This document shows, in pieces, positions 1 through 6,910 of a stretch of 8,613 bases of DNA. This DNA is from Bacteroidota bacterium. GTDB lineage: Bacteria > Bacteroidota > Bacteroidia > Bacteroidales > JAKIYJ01. The stretch spans positions 1-8,613 of the forward strand of contig JAKIYJ010000050.1 in the NCBI GenBank assembly GCA_022708585.1, read 5' to 3'. Below the pieces are notes generated by a model. The model was given only the letters and a program-made list of their open reading frames with translations, ran no database searches and was not told the origin of the DNA. The translations under genes and the position numbers were made by a program. Numbering within the stretch: the first letter of the stretch is position 1; every line of letters starts with the position of its first letter.

Positions 1-1
1 T

Positions 2-592
2 CTACTTTCCTACTTCTTAGGTCAGGATTACTGGATAGAAAAAATGCTACAAATGAGGAATGATTTTAATTATAAATCAGCTATTAAAGTATTGTTATTT
101 TATAATACAAGTGAAATTTCTAGTTATATTGGCATTAAAGTACCCAATTGGGTTACAGGGGCTTATACAGGCAATGAAATACTGATGCTAGATTATGAAA
201 TATGGAAGGACAGGAAGCTAGGTTCATTCTGCCAAACAATGGTACATGAGTTTGCACATATTATTATTAGTAATAAAACTAATAATATGTGTCCCATGTG
301 GTTAAATGAGGGATTAGCGTTGTATCTGGCAGACCAAAACGTAACTATGTATTTAAACGATGATTGCTTTATTAAGGATAATGTATATGAATTAAGTTAT
401 ACTGATGATTATCTATACAATATATGTGCAAAATCCGTTGAAAATTTGATTAGTATACATAGTGTAGATACAGTATTAGGCAGAATGAACCCACTTATTA
501 ATTTCATGGAGGATGATATTTTTGGTGTTGAGAATATGAAGTCTGCTTTATACGAAATGAAAAAATCCCGGTTGTATTATAAGGATTATTGA
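2..592 (+). CDS. Peptidase MA-like zinc metallopeptidase, 5'-truncated by the window edge
   Basis: The protein carries a gluzincin zinc site: HEFAH (bases 245-259), with two zinc-ligand histidines and the catalytic glutamate, followed about 17 residues later by WLNEGLA, whose glutamate is the expected third ligand. This HExxH...NEG arrangement is typical of peptidase MA-like proteins. The frame is open from base 2 and reads sensibly (LLSYFLGQDYWIEKM) before the first ATG at 44. I therefore treat the gene as starting outside the window rather than at 44, which has only a weak ribosome binding site. The visible part is 196 residues and holds the whole catalytic core plus a C-terminal tail of about 100 residues; no membrane segment is seen in it. 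It is the first visible gene of the operon, 67 nt before the GNAT gene. By context it could process an exported peptide, but the substrate is unknown. Family call fairly sure; function inferred. Confidence 0.8.
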   Translation, partial: LLSYFLGQDYWIEKMLQMRNDFNYKSAIKVLLFYNTSEISSYIGIKVPNWVTGAYTGNEILMLDYEIWKDRKLGSFCQTMVHEFAHIIISNKTNNMCPMWLNEGLALYLADQNVTMYLNDDCFIKDNVYELSYTDDYLYNICAKSVENLISIHSVDTVLGRMNPLINFMEDDIFGVENMKSALYEMKKSRLYYKDY

Positions 593-659
593 AGTAAGAT
601 TTAAAATAGTAGCATCTTATATTTGATGTTATATAGTGTGGACGAAAGGAAAAAATAGA

Positions 660-1187
660 ATGAATTTTAATATAAGAGAAGCTAGTTTAAATGATTTGAA
701 TGATGTTGTTGAACTTTGGCGAAAACTTTCAATTGATCAAATGAGTAAAGACCAGTATTATAAGGGAAGTATGACATTTGATAATGGACATAATCAATTT
801 ATTTTAACTTTGAATAGTGAAGATTGTTGTGTATTTGTAGCGGAGGCAAACAGTGGCTTGGTAGCATTTATTGAGGTGTGGCTTTATAATAGTGACTTCC
901 ACTTTTTTGCAGATGATTATGCATATATTATGCATTTCTTTGTTGAGGAATCTTCAAGAAAAACAAAAGAGGTAATATCTATTGTTTACAGACTTTTTAA
1001 AGCTGCTGAAAATTGGGCAATTTCCAAAGGGCGAAAATATTTAGTTGCTGATGTTTTTAACCATAATCAAAGAGTTGCTAAACTTTTGAAATATGTTGGA
1101 CTGAGTGTTTATAGAATGAGACTAGTCAAAAATTTAACAAATGAAAATGGTGAGGTTAATGAAATTACTGGTAAAAAGAATTGTTAG
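660..1187 (+). CDS. GNAT-family N-acetyltransferase-like protein
   Basis: A 175-residue protein with the GNAT outline. The N-terminus (IREASLNDLNDVVELW, residues 5-20) is the usual beta1-alpha1 start, followed by a strand pair around residues 57-74, a central strand and long helix (about 88-122), and a C-terminal FNHNQRVAKLLKYVGL (133-148), the common N..a..ly.k.GF-type ending. GNAT proteins transfer an acyl group from acyl-CoA to an amine. Here the CoA pyrophosphate-binding turn (normally R/Q-x-x-G-x-G/A) is replaced by SSRKTK at about 98-103, so activity or cofactor use may be altered. I chose ATG 660 because AAAGGA (645-650) lies 9 nt upstream; an in-frame GTG at 636 has no clear site and would add 8 residues. 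Its 3' end overlaps the exporter gene by 29 nt, suggesting translational coupling. The substrate cannot be told; a peptide or tailoring role is inferred only from context. Confidence 0.75.
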   Translation: MNFNIREASLNDLNDVVELWRKLSIDQMSKDQYYKGSMTFDNGHNQFILTLNSEDCCVFVAEANSGLVAFIEVWLYNSDFHFFADDYAYIMHFFVEESSRKTKEVISIVYRLFKAAENWAISKGRKYLVADVFNHNQRVAKLLKYVGLSVYRMRLVKNLTNENGEVNEITGKKNC

Positions 1188-2895
1188 TTTAATAAAGAAG
1201 TATTTAGCGATGGAAGTAATTGGGTTTGTATTTACCGTATTGTATGCGATTGCTGCATTTGGTTCGCCAATTGTATCTAAATACTTGATTGATGAAGTAA
1301 TCCCAACTAATACAATTAATAAACTTTACATCGGATTAGGAATTTTTTTTATTGTGTGTGTTTCTCAACCTCTTATAGGATATTTTAAAGATATACTTTT
1401 TTTGAATATTACAGAAAGTGTCACATATGATATAAGAGAAAGGTTATTTTCAAAAATTATAAACGCACCAATGAAGTTTTTTGATAGTATAAATAAGGGA
1501 GACATTGTGTCACGAGTGATAAATGATGGTCGATCTGCAAGTCAATTCATCACGAATTTTTTTGTTATATTTATAAAGAATATTCTTATGATTGCAGTGA
1601 TAGCAATAGGTATGCTTTATCTTTCAATAAAATTGACTGTTATTGTTGGTGTTTTATTTTTAATATTCTTTCTTATAAATTGGTTAATAAGTAAAAAATT
1701 TAATAAGCTTTCTCGTGAACAACAGCAAAACTATGACTTAATGTGTACAAATATAACTCAAATGGCAGAATGTATTGTAACTATAAAGGCTTTTACTTCG
1801 GAGGAAATTTTTGTTGAAAAATATAAATCGGTGTTGACAAAGACTTTTAAGGCAAATAAAAAGATAATGTCTCTAAACATTCTATTAAATAATCTAACAA
1901 ATATATTAGTTGTACTTTCACTGTGTGTTATTTACGGACTAGGTGCATTAAGTGTTATGGAAGGAACAATGACGCTGGGGACTGTAATTGCAATGGGACT
2001 TTACTTTCAATTATTAGTACAGCCTGTTTATGAGCTTTTAGGTAATAATATCGAATTGCAAAAAACAATACCTATTTTTGATAGAATATACGAGTATTTT
2101 GACATGGAGAATGAAAAATATAAAAGGGGATATTCTGAGAAGCTTAACGGCGATATTACTATAGAAAATTTATTTTTTTCATATAAGAGTGATGGGATCG
2201 AATCTCTAAGGAACATAAATTTAAAAATTCAAAATAAAGGCTTAATTGCATTAGTAGGCCATTCTGGAGCAGGAAAAAGTACGCTAGTAAAACTAATACT
2301 TAAATTATATAAGCCATCTAGTGGAAGAATTCTAATTGGCAATAAGGATATAAATGAAATTGAAGCCAATGTTTTAAGAGATAATATTAGTTTTGTATCG
2401 CAGGATATAGATCTTTTTAACTCCAGCATTAAAAGAAATATTATGTGTGGTAATAAAGACATCAAGGAAGAAGAAATTATTGAAATATGTAAAAGATTAA
2501 AATTACATGAAAAAGTTATGACTTTACCTGATGGGTATGACAGTGTAATAACTGAAAGGGTAAATTTATCAGGTGGAGAAAAACAAAGACTAGCTATTGC
2601 AAGGGCATTAGTAAAAAACCCACCTATATTTATTTTTGATGAACCTACCTCTGCCCTAGACCATGAGAATGAAAATATAATTAGAGAGACTATGGAGGAA
2701 ATTGCAAAAAACCACTTAGTCATAGTTATAGCCCATAAAATTACCACAATAGTGAATGCGGACAATATTTATGTATTTGAAAAGGGACAGGTAGTTGAAA
2801 GTGGTAAACATGATATGTTAATAAAAAACAATAGTATTTACTCTGATTTTGTGAATAGTTCTGATAAATCAGCTGAATCGGATATTTCAGCATGA
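1159..2895 (+). CDS. ABC exporter half-transporter (TMD-NBD fusion)
   Basis: This 578-residue protein has an N-terminal six-helix ABC exporter domain (about residues 1-300) and a C-terminal nucleotide-binding domain, the usual size for a half-transporter acting as a dimer in the membrane. NBD motifs are complete: Walker A GHSGAGKST (367-375), Q-loop Q415, signature LSGGE (470-474), Walker B IFIFDE ending at the catalytic E495, D-loop SALD (498-501) and switch histidine H526. No N-terminal C39 peptidase domain is present, so any leader cleavage would need another protease, such as the first gene. ATG 1159 is preferred because GGTGAGG (1149-1155) lies just upstream; in-frame ATGs at 1141 and 1147 lack such a site. 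It overlaps the GNAT gene by 29 nt and ends 33 nt before the permease. The substrate is unknown; peptide or lipid-like compounds are typical of this family. Confidence 0.92.
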   Translation: MKLLVKRIVSLIKKYLAMEVIGFVFTVLYAIAAFGSPIVSKYLIDEVIPTNTINKLYIGLGIFFIVCVSQPLIGYFKDILFLNITESVTYDIRERLFSKIINAPMKFFDSINKGDIVSRVINDGRSASQFITNFFVIFIKNILMIAVIAIGMLYLSIKLTVIVGVLFLIFFLINWLISKKFNKLSREQQQNYDLMCTNITQMAECIVTIKAFTSEEIFVEKYKSVLTKTFKANKKIMSLNILLNNLTNILVVLSLCVIYGLGALSVMEGTMTLGTVIAMGLYFQLLVQPVYELLGNNIELQKTIPIFDRIYEYFDMENEKYKRGYSEKLNGDITIENLFFSYKSDGIESLRNINLKIQNKGLIALVGHSGAGKSTLVKLILKLYKPSSGRILIGNKDINEIEANVLRDNISFVSQDIDLFNSSIKRNIMCGNKDIKEEEIIEICKRLKLHEKVMTLPDGYDSVITERVNLSGGEKQRLAIARALVKNPPIFIFDEPTSALDHENENIIRETMEEIAKNHLVIVIAHKITTIVNADNIYVFEKGQVVESGKHDMLIKNNSIYSDFVNSSDKSAESDISA

Positions 2896-2928
2896 GTAAA
2901 CTAATTGATTTTGTGACGGGAGGATTTT

Positions 2929-5400
2929 ATGAGGGTCTTTTTAAAACTTGCTTTTCGTAATATAAAAAGGAAGAAACTGAGGTTTTTTCTTTTGTTTTTA
3001 ACATTTATATTATCAGCTTTAACGATAATGACAGCAGTATTTTTTAAAGATGCTGCCATAAATTCTAGAGTGGAAAGTTTTAGGGATTTAAGACTTAATA
3101 ATCAAATATTAATTTCCGCAAAAGACACGAAAGAACCATATTTTAATGCTAGTGATGTAACTCAAAAGTTACAAAAAATTAAAGGTATAAAAAACATGGT
3201 AGTAAGATTAACTGCTGGGGCTAATATCAATAAGCCTGATGGTGACATTATATCGCTAGTTGGGACTGATTATGATGAGCAAAAAAAGGTATATCAGTTT
3301 AAATTGATTAAAAGTGCTGATGTTGAACCGTTTGCAGGGAAAGCAATAATTAGCAAATCTTCTTCCCTCAAGTATAATTTGCAATTAGGAAGCAATATGG
3401 AGGTTTATTACAACAATAAGAAAGCTAGTTTTAAGGTAGTAGGTATTTCAGAAGATAAGGGCATATTTGCATATGAAGGAATGGTTTTTATTTCTTTAAA
3501 GGATGCAAGTAAACTTTACGATAAGGAAGGTTTTGCATCGTCTGTTGGAATCACAATTACAAATCTAGATGAAATATCAGAGGTTTACGATGCTATAAAG
3601 AAATCAATTGGTAGCAAATTTGAGGTTGGACAAAATTATGATATGGATTACTATAATGCCTATGTAGGAACATTAAGTATGGCAATAAATATTTTTGCTA
3701 TTTTTGCTATATTCATTACCTTGTTTCTTACATATTCAACATTTAAAACTATTATCCATGAAAGAATCTCTCAAATTGGTACATTAAGAAGTATTGGAAC
3801 CTCAAAGAAGCAAGTAATAATAAGTATATATATCGAAAACATGCTGATCGTTATATTTTCGACTTTTGTCGGTATACTTGCCAGTATTCCATTGATAAAA
3901 TGCTTTTTGAAGATTATAACTGAAAGTGACATAGTTTTGGAAATGAGTTATTGGAAGATCTTTTTAATATTTATTGGATTAGTAGCTGCTGGACTATTAA
4001 GTATACTTTCTTCCATTTCAAAGGCTATGAGTATTTCAATAGTAGATATTATTAAGGGGAATATTAAAAAACATTCTATAAAAAATAAATACCCAAAATA
4101 TATAACTGGTGCAATTCTTCTTTTATTATCTTTATTATGTATGGTGTATAATGAAAAACTAAACAATGGATTATTGGTTTTGATAATTGGCTTGGCAGCA
4201 TTTGTTATCTCATTTATTGTGCTGATAGAGTTATTTCATAGAATACTAGCAGTAACTTTATTCAAGGTGTTCAACTATTTTGGGGCGGAAATAAGATTAG
4301 TTCTTAAAGAATCTAAAAGAGATTTTTCAAAGTCATCAGAATCATTGATACTAATATGTATTGTTATTGGCATAGCATATTTAAGCTTTGTAACATCATT
4401 TTTAGTAAAAGAATCAGCAAATAAGGTGTATAGTGGTACTGACATATATCTTTCGGGAATTAATTCTACAGATGGTATTGCCGACAAGATAAGTAAAATT
4501 GATGGTGTCCAAAACGTGGTTCAACAGTTGAGAACGAAGCGTAATATTGATGGTATTGATGTGGAAATTTCAGGAGTTGATCCCGATAAATATAAACCTG
4601 TATCATTTGAAATATTTAAAAAACCCAATAAAGATTATGTGTTTGGTGAATTGAATAGAAATAGAAACATAATAGTTACAACTACATTCTCAAAAAGTAC
4701 GAATAAAAAAATTGGAGACTATGTTGAAATCAAGACAGGAAACAATAGCTTTAATTATAAGATTATCGGTATATGCAGTAGTTTTGAAAATATGGGGAAA
4801 GTTTTATTTATTTCCAAGGATAACTATATAAATGATATTGCTTCCAATAATTATATTTTATATTTGATTAAAATAAAAAATGGGTACATACCTGATTTGA
4901 TGGTTAAAAGATTGGAAAGCAAACTTAATGAAAATGAGTATAGCAGTATCACAACGCTTAAACAAATGATGGAATATAACAATGAGCAGAACGAAAAAAT
5001 ATTCCTTATTGTAAATATATTGTTCTTTATTTCAGCGTTTGTAAGTATTATTTGTTTGAATAATAACCTTATAATTAATATCCTCACAAGAACAAGGGTA
5101 TATGCCATTGAGAGAACAATAGGTATGTCAAAATGTCAACTTTTTAAAGTGATTCTTGGTGAAGGCGTACTTTTATGTATTGAAGGCGGAATTTTAGGAT
5201 TGGTTTTGGGGTATATAATGAATTTGTACCTTGTGAGGATTTTGGCATACTATATAGGGGATTTAACATCATCAATTAATTACATAATTTGTATTGTATT
5301 GTTAGTTGCTTCGGTAATTATAGGTTTATTAAGTGCGATTTACCCTTATAGAAAGCTGTGCAAAATGAATATAGTTCAGTCAATAAAAGGTGTTGAATAG
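2929..5400 (+). CDS. FtsX/MacB-type ABC transporter permease, 10 membrane segments
   Basis: This 823-residue protein is a duplicated FtsX-type permease. Membrane segments fall at about 19-39, 251-272, 296-323, 341-362, 391-407, 413-433, 471-492, 691-710, 738-766 and 783-806. Two large non-membrane domains (about 40-250 and 495-690) are predicted to face outside. Each half has the same cytoplasmic coupling motif after a helix: ERISQIGTLRSIGTSKKQV (278-296) and a matching AIERTIGMSKCQLFK (726-740). Such type VII ABC permeases do not pump through a channel in the classical way; they drive mechanical work outside, such as extruding peptides or lipids, or removing antibiotics from their targets (MacB, LolCE, BceB relatives). 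The start is set by GGGAGGA (2918-2924), 5 nt before ATG. The ATPase gene follows at once. Gene order is permease then ATPase, the reverse of many BceAB-type pairs. A self-protection or export role is inferred. Confidence 0.92.
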   Translation: MRVFLKLAFRNIKRKKLRFFLLFLTFILSALTIMTAVFFKDAAINSRVESFRDLRLNNQILISAKDTKEPYFNASDVTQKLQKIKGIKNMVVRLTAGANINKPDGDIISLVGTDYDEQKKVYQFKLIKSADVEPFAGKAIISKSSSLKYNLQLGSNMEVYYNNKKASFKVVGISEDKGIFAYEGMVFISLKDASKLYDKEGFASSVGITITNLDEISEVYDAIKKSIGSKFEVGQNYDMDYYNAYVGTLSMAINIFAIFAIFITLFLTYSTFKTIIHERISQIGTLRSIGTSKKQVIISIYIENMLIVIFSTFVGILASIPLIKCFLKIITESDIVLEMSYWKIFLIFIGLVAAGLLSILSSISKAMSISIVDIIKGNIKKHSIKNKYPKYITGAILLLLSLLCMVYNEKLNNGLLVLIIGLAAFVISFIVLIELFHRILAVTLFKVFNYFGAEIRLVLKESKRDFSKSSESLILICIVIGIAYLSFVTSFLVKESANKVYSGTDIYLSGINSTDGIADKISKIDGVQNVVQQLRTKRNIDGIDVEISGVDPDKYKPVSFEIFKKPNKDYVFGELNRNRNIIVTTTFSKSTNKKIGDYVEIKTGNNSFNYKIIGICSSFENMGKVLFISKDNYINDIASNNYILYLIKIKNGYIPDLMVKRLESKLNENEYSSITTLKQMMEYNNEQNEKIFLIVNILFFISAFVSIICLNNNLIINILTRTRVYAIERTIGMSKCQLFKVILGEGVLLCIEGGILGLVLGYIMNLYLVRILAYYIGDLTSSINYIICIVLLVASVIIGLLSAIYPYRKLCKMNIVQSIKGVE

Positions 5401-5409
5401 GAGGACAAA

Positions 5410-6078
5410 ATGGTTATTCTTAAAGCTAATAGTATATATAAAGAATTTAATATTGACGGAAATGTCATTAAGGTTCTTAACGGCATAAATGTTGAAATTC
5501 AAAACGGAAAATTTGTATCAATAATGGGGCAATCGGGTTCAGGCAAAAGTACCCTTTTATATGTATTAAGTGCCCTTGAAAAACCAACAAGTGGAAATGT
5601 ATATTTTGATGGTAAGGACATTTTAATACTAAATGATTCACAAATAAGTAAAGTAAGGCGATGTGAGTTTGGTTTTGTCTTTCAATTTTACAACTTAATA
5701 CCAACATTAACAGTTGAAGAAAATATCACACTTCCTTTAGAGTTGGATGGCGTAAATAAGAAGACCTATAAAGAAAATTTGACAGATATATTAAATAAAG
5801 TTGGATTAATAGAAAAGAGAAATAATTTTCCTTATCAACTATCTGGAGGGCAACAACAAAGAGTTGCTATTGCAAGGGCGCTAATAACAAATCCTAAAAT
5901 TATTTTTGCGGATGAACCTACAGGTAATCTTGATTCAAAAACAGGAGAAGAAATATTAAACTTGTTAAAGCTTCTAAGCGAAAAAGAAGGAAAAACAATA
6001 CTAATGGTAACACATGATAACAGTGCGGCTTCCTTTAGTGATCAGGTTATTAATATAAGAGACGGAATGATTATCTAA
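5410..6078 (+). CDS. ABC transporter ATP-binding protein, MacB/LolD type
   Basis: A 222-residue stand-alone ATPase of the group that powers FtsX-type permeases. Walker A is GQSGSGKST (40-48), the Q-loop is FQFYNLIP (91-98), typical of MacB/LolD/FtsE proteins, the signature is LSGGQQQR (144-151), Walker B is IIFADE (164-169), the D-loop is NLD (173-175), and the switch histidine lies in VTHD (H202). The C-terminus ends at DGMII, as is usual for short members. All catalytic residues are present, so it should be active. AGGAGG (5399-5404) overlaps the permease stop codon (5398-5400) and lies 5 nt before ATG, so the two genes are probably translated together. It is almost surely the partner of the preceding permease. 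The exact substrate is not shown by the sequence. Confidence 0.95.
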   Translation: MVILKANSIYKEFNIDGNVIKVLNGINVEIQNGKFVSIMGQSGSGKSTLLYVLSALEKPTSGNVYFDGKDILILNDSQISKVRRCEFGFVFQFYNLIPTLTVEENITLPLELDGVNKKTYKENLTDILNKVGLIEKRNNFPYQLSGGQQQRVAIARALITNPKIIFADEPTGNLDSKTGEEILNLLKLLSEKEGKTILMVTHDNSAASFSDQVINIRDGMII

Positions 6079-6143
6079 AATTGAGCGGCAAGACTTATGT
6101 TTTGTAAGAAGATACAATGACGAGATAATAAGTAAGTAATATC

Positions 6144-6178
6144 GGATGAGGGATAAAAACAATTCTATCCTTCATACC
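6144..6178 (+). terminator. Hairpin downstream of the ABC operon, possible terminator or attenuator
   Basis: GGATGAGGGATA (6144-6155) pairs with TATCCTTCATACC (6166-6178) through 12 pairs, including one G-U and a single bulged A, around a 10-nt loop. It lies 66 nt after the ATPase stop codon. No T-run follows, so it is not a classical intrinsic terminator. It could be a weak terminator, an mRNA-stabilising 3' structure, or an attenuator ahead of the small membrane-protein genes. The stretch 6079-6200 shows no other feature that I can support. Confidence 0.4.
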
Positions 6179-6200
6179 CTTATCTGAGGAGTGGAAAAAT

Positions 6201-6462
6201 ATTGCAAAGCTAAAAATGATGTTTTTGACCGGAGTTTTGGGTACATGTTGTAGTGCTTTATCAATAATTTTTAAAGGTAGTTTCTTGTGGAGAATTTATT
6301 TTATTAATTTTGGCTGCAACAGTAACTCTGCTATCAATAATGCTTCCTTATGCTAATCTGTGGTTCTGTCAAGTTTTGTGTAACGGTATTGCAAGCATAG
6401 GGTTTTTAGTTTTTCTTATTGCGCTTTATAAACACTATATAAAGGCTGCCTTAGCTGCATAA
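6201..6462 (+). pseudogene. Degenerate small hydrophobic membrane protein gene (copy A)
   Basis: Two adjoining frames together give a hydrophobic protein of about 86 residues with two or three membrane segments. The first part (from 6201, including MMFLTGVLGTCCSALSIIFK from 6216) is in one frame. The second part (GEFILLILAATVTLLSIM onward, ending with TAA at 6460-6462) is in the next frame. The join lies around 6273-6285. The reconstructed product aligns with the downstream ORF at 6524: both have a GV near the start, 31-32 residues later SIM(L/I)P(Y/F), then NL and Q(V/I)L.N. GAGGAG (6186-6191) lies 9 nt before an ATT at 6201 rather than an ATG, so the start codon also looks mutated; ATG 6216 is the alternative start. 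I do not recognise the family. Its place after an ABC operon would fit an accessory or immunity membrane protein, but that is a guess. Confidence 0.55.
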
Positions 6463-6523
6463 ATATAATAATTTAGACGATTGTTAGAGTATATATATTT
6501 AAGCAGATGAGGTGAATGGCTAG

Positions 6524-6715
6524 ATGAAAACAAAGATTTTACTCTTGTGTGGAGTAACAATTACATTTTATTTTTCGAAAAATTCAAATGCTTTGCTTAA
6601 ATCAGTTGCACTTGTTTCATCGATACTATTTATGATAGTGTCGATTGTTTCGATAATGATCCCGTTTATCCATAATTTAGGATTGTGGCAAATTCTTGTG
6701 AATGATAAAATATAA
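6524..6715 (+). CDS. Small hydrophobic membrane protein (copy B), 3' end apparently cut off by IS insertion
   Basis: A 63-residue ORF with a good ribosome binding site (GAGGTG, 6509-6514, 9 nt before ATG). It has a short hydrophobic N-terminal segment (about 4-18) and a longer one (about 27-50, VALVSSILFMIVSIVSIMIP). It resembles copy A at 6201-6462 but stops about 30 residues earlier. Similarity ends at ...QILVN, and the last three residues (DKI) and stop lie in DNA that matches the repeated left end of the IS21-type element. The natural C-terminus has therefore probably been lost. The protein may still be made, but it is likely non-functional or altered. No known family is recognised. Linked genes suggest an accessory role to the ABC systems, with low certainty. 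Confidence 0.5.
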   Translation: MKTKILLLCGVTITFYFSKNSNALLKSVALVSSILFMIVSIVSIMIPFIHNLGLWQILVNDKI

Positions 6716-6748
6716 TTGACAGTTAACGATAAATAAGTTTTGACAGTT
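6704..6748 (+). repeat. Two direct terminal repeats of the IS21-type left end, 24-bp period
   Basis: Units at 6704-6724 and 6728-6748 share the form GATAAA, six variable bases, TTGACAGTT, and match at 16 of 21 positions by hand alignment. IS21-family ends usually carry several such repeats as transposase binding sites. A weaker GATAA without the TTGACAG part follows at 6756. TTGACA is also a perfect -35 hexamer, so the repeats could contribute promoter halves when ends are joined or inserted next to a -10. Confidence 0.65.
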
Positions 6749-6820
6749 TTCTACCGATAATTGTAAATTCATATCAAAACAACTGGAAATTATCACATCA
6801 TTCATTAGAAATCCCTCCTA

Positions 6821-6850
6821 AAAATATCACCTCAAAAACTTAACTGTCAA
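6821..6850 (-). promoter_or_regulatory. Possible outward-facing promoter on the minus strand inside the IS left end
   Basis: On the minus strand a perfect TTGACA (6850-6845) is followed after 18 nt by TATTTT (6826-6821) preceded by TG and one base, an extended -10 pattern. It would transcribe leftwards, antisense to the small membrane-protein genes. AGGAGGG (6819-6813) and an ATG (6805-6803) follow, opening a 42-codon frame to 6677, but the expected transcript start would fall inside that ribosome binding site, which weakens the case. Sequence evidence only. Confidence 0.3.
6840..6849 (-). repeat. Inverted copy of the terminal repeat core
   Basis: TTAACTGTCA here is the exact reverse complement of TGACAGTTAA at 6717-6726, so the 133-bp left end is framed by a 10-bp inverted pair. 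It sits just upstream of the istA -10 box. It could be a third IstA binding site, linking transposase binding to control of its own promoter; this is inference. Confidence 0.5.
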
Positions 6851-6874
6851 AAAAGCAGAAACTTTCTGTATAAT
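6844..6874 (+). promoter_or_regulatory. Probable istA promoter with embedded palindrome
   Basis: A perfect TATAAT (6869-6874) lies 36 nt before the TTG start of istA. The best -35 is CTGTCA (6844-6849), 4 of 6 matches with a long 19-nt spacer, and it lies within the inverted repeat copy. The spacer ends in a perfect 13-bp palindrome, CAGAAACTTTCTG (6856-6868), directly touching the -10; GCAGAAAG recurs at 6891-6898. A protein binding here, possibly IstA, would block RNA polymerase. The -10 is firm; the rest is inferred. Confidence 0.5.
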
Positions 6875-6910
6875 ATTTTTTAGATAATATGCAGAAAGGG
6901 TGAACATAAA

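Noticed and set aside
44..46. ATG 44 as the start of the peptidase gene
   Set aside because: The frame is open and protein-like from base 2, and only a weak ribosome binding site precedes 44, so the gene more likely starts outside the window.
601..632. Short inverted repeat GCATC/GATGT between the peptidase and GNAT genes
   Set aside because: Only five weak pairs with an 8-nt loop and no T-run; too short to call a terminator or regulatory hairpin.
2229..2765. Long open frame (178 codons) on the minus strand
   Set aside because: It lies wholly within the exporter NBD, whose motifs are complete on the + strand; the reverse frame is a by-product of AT-rich codon use and has no ribosome binding site that I can see.
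6080..6139. 19-codon open stretch after the ATPase stop
   Set aside because: No start codon with a ribosome binding site and no recognisable similarity; treated as non-coding.
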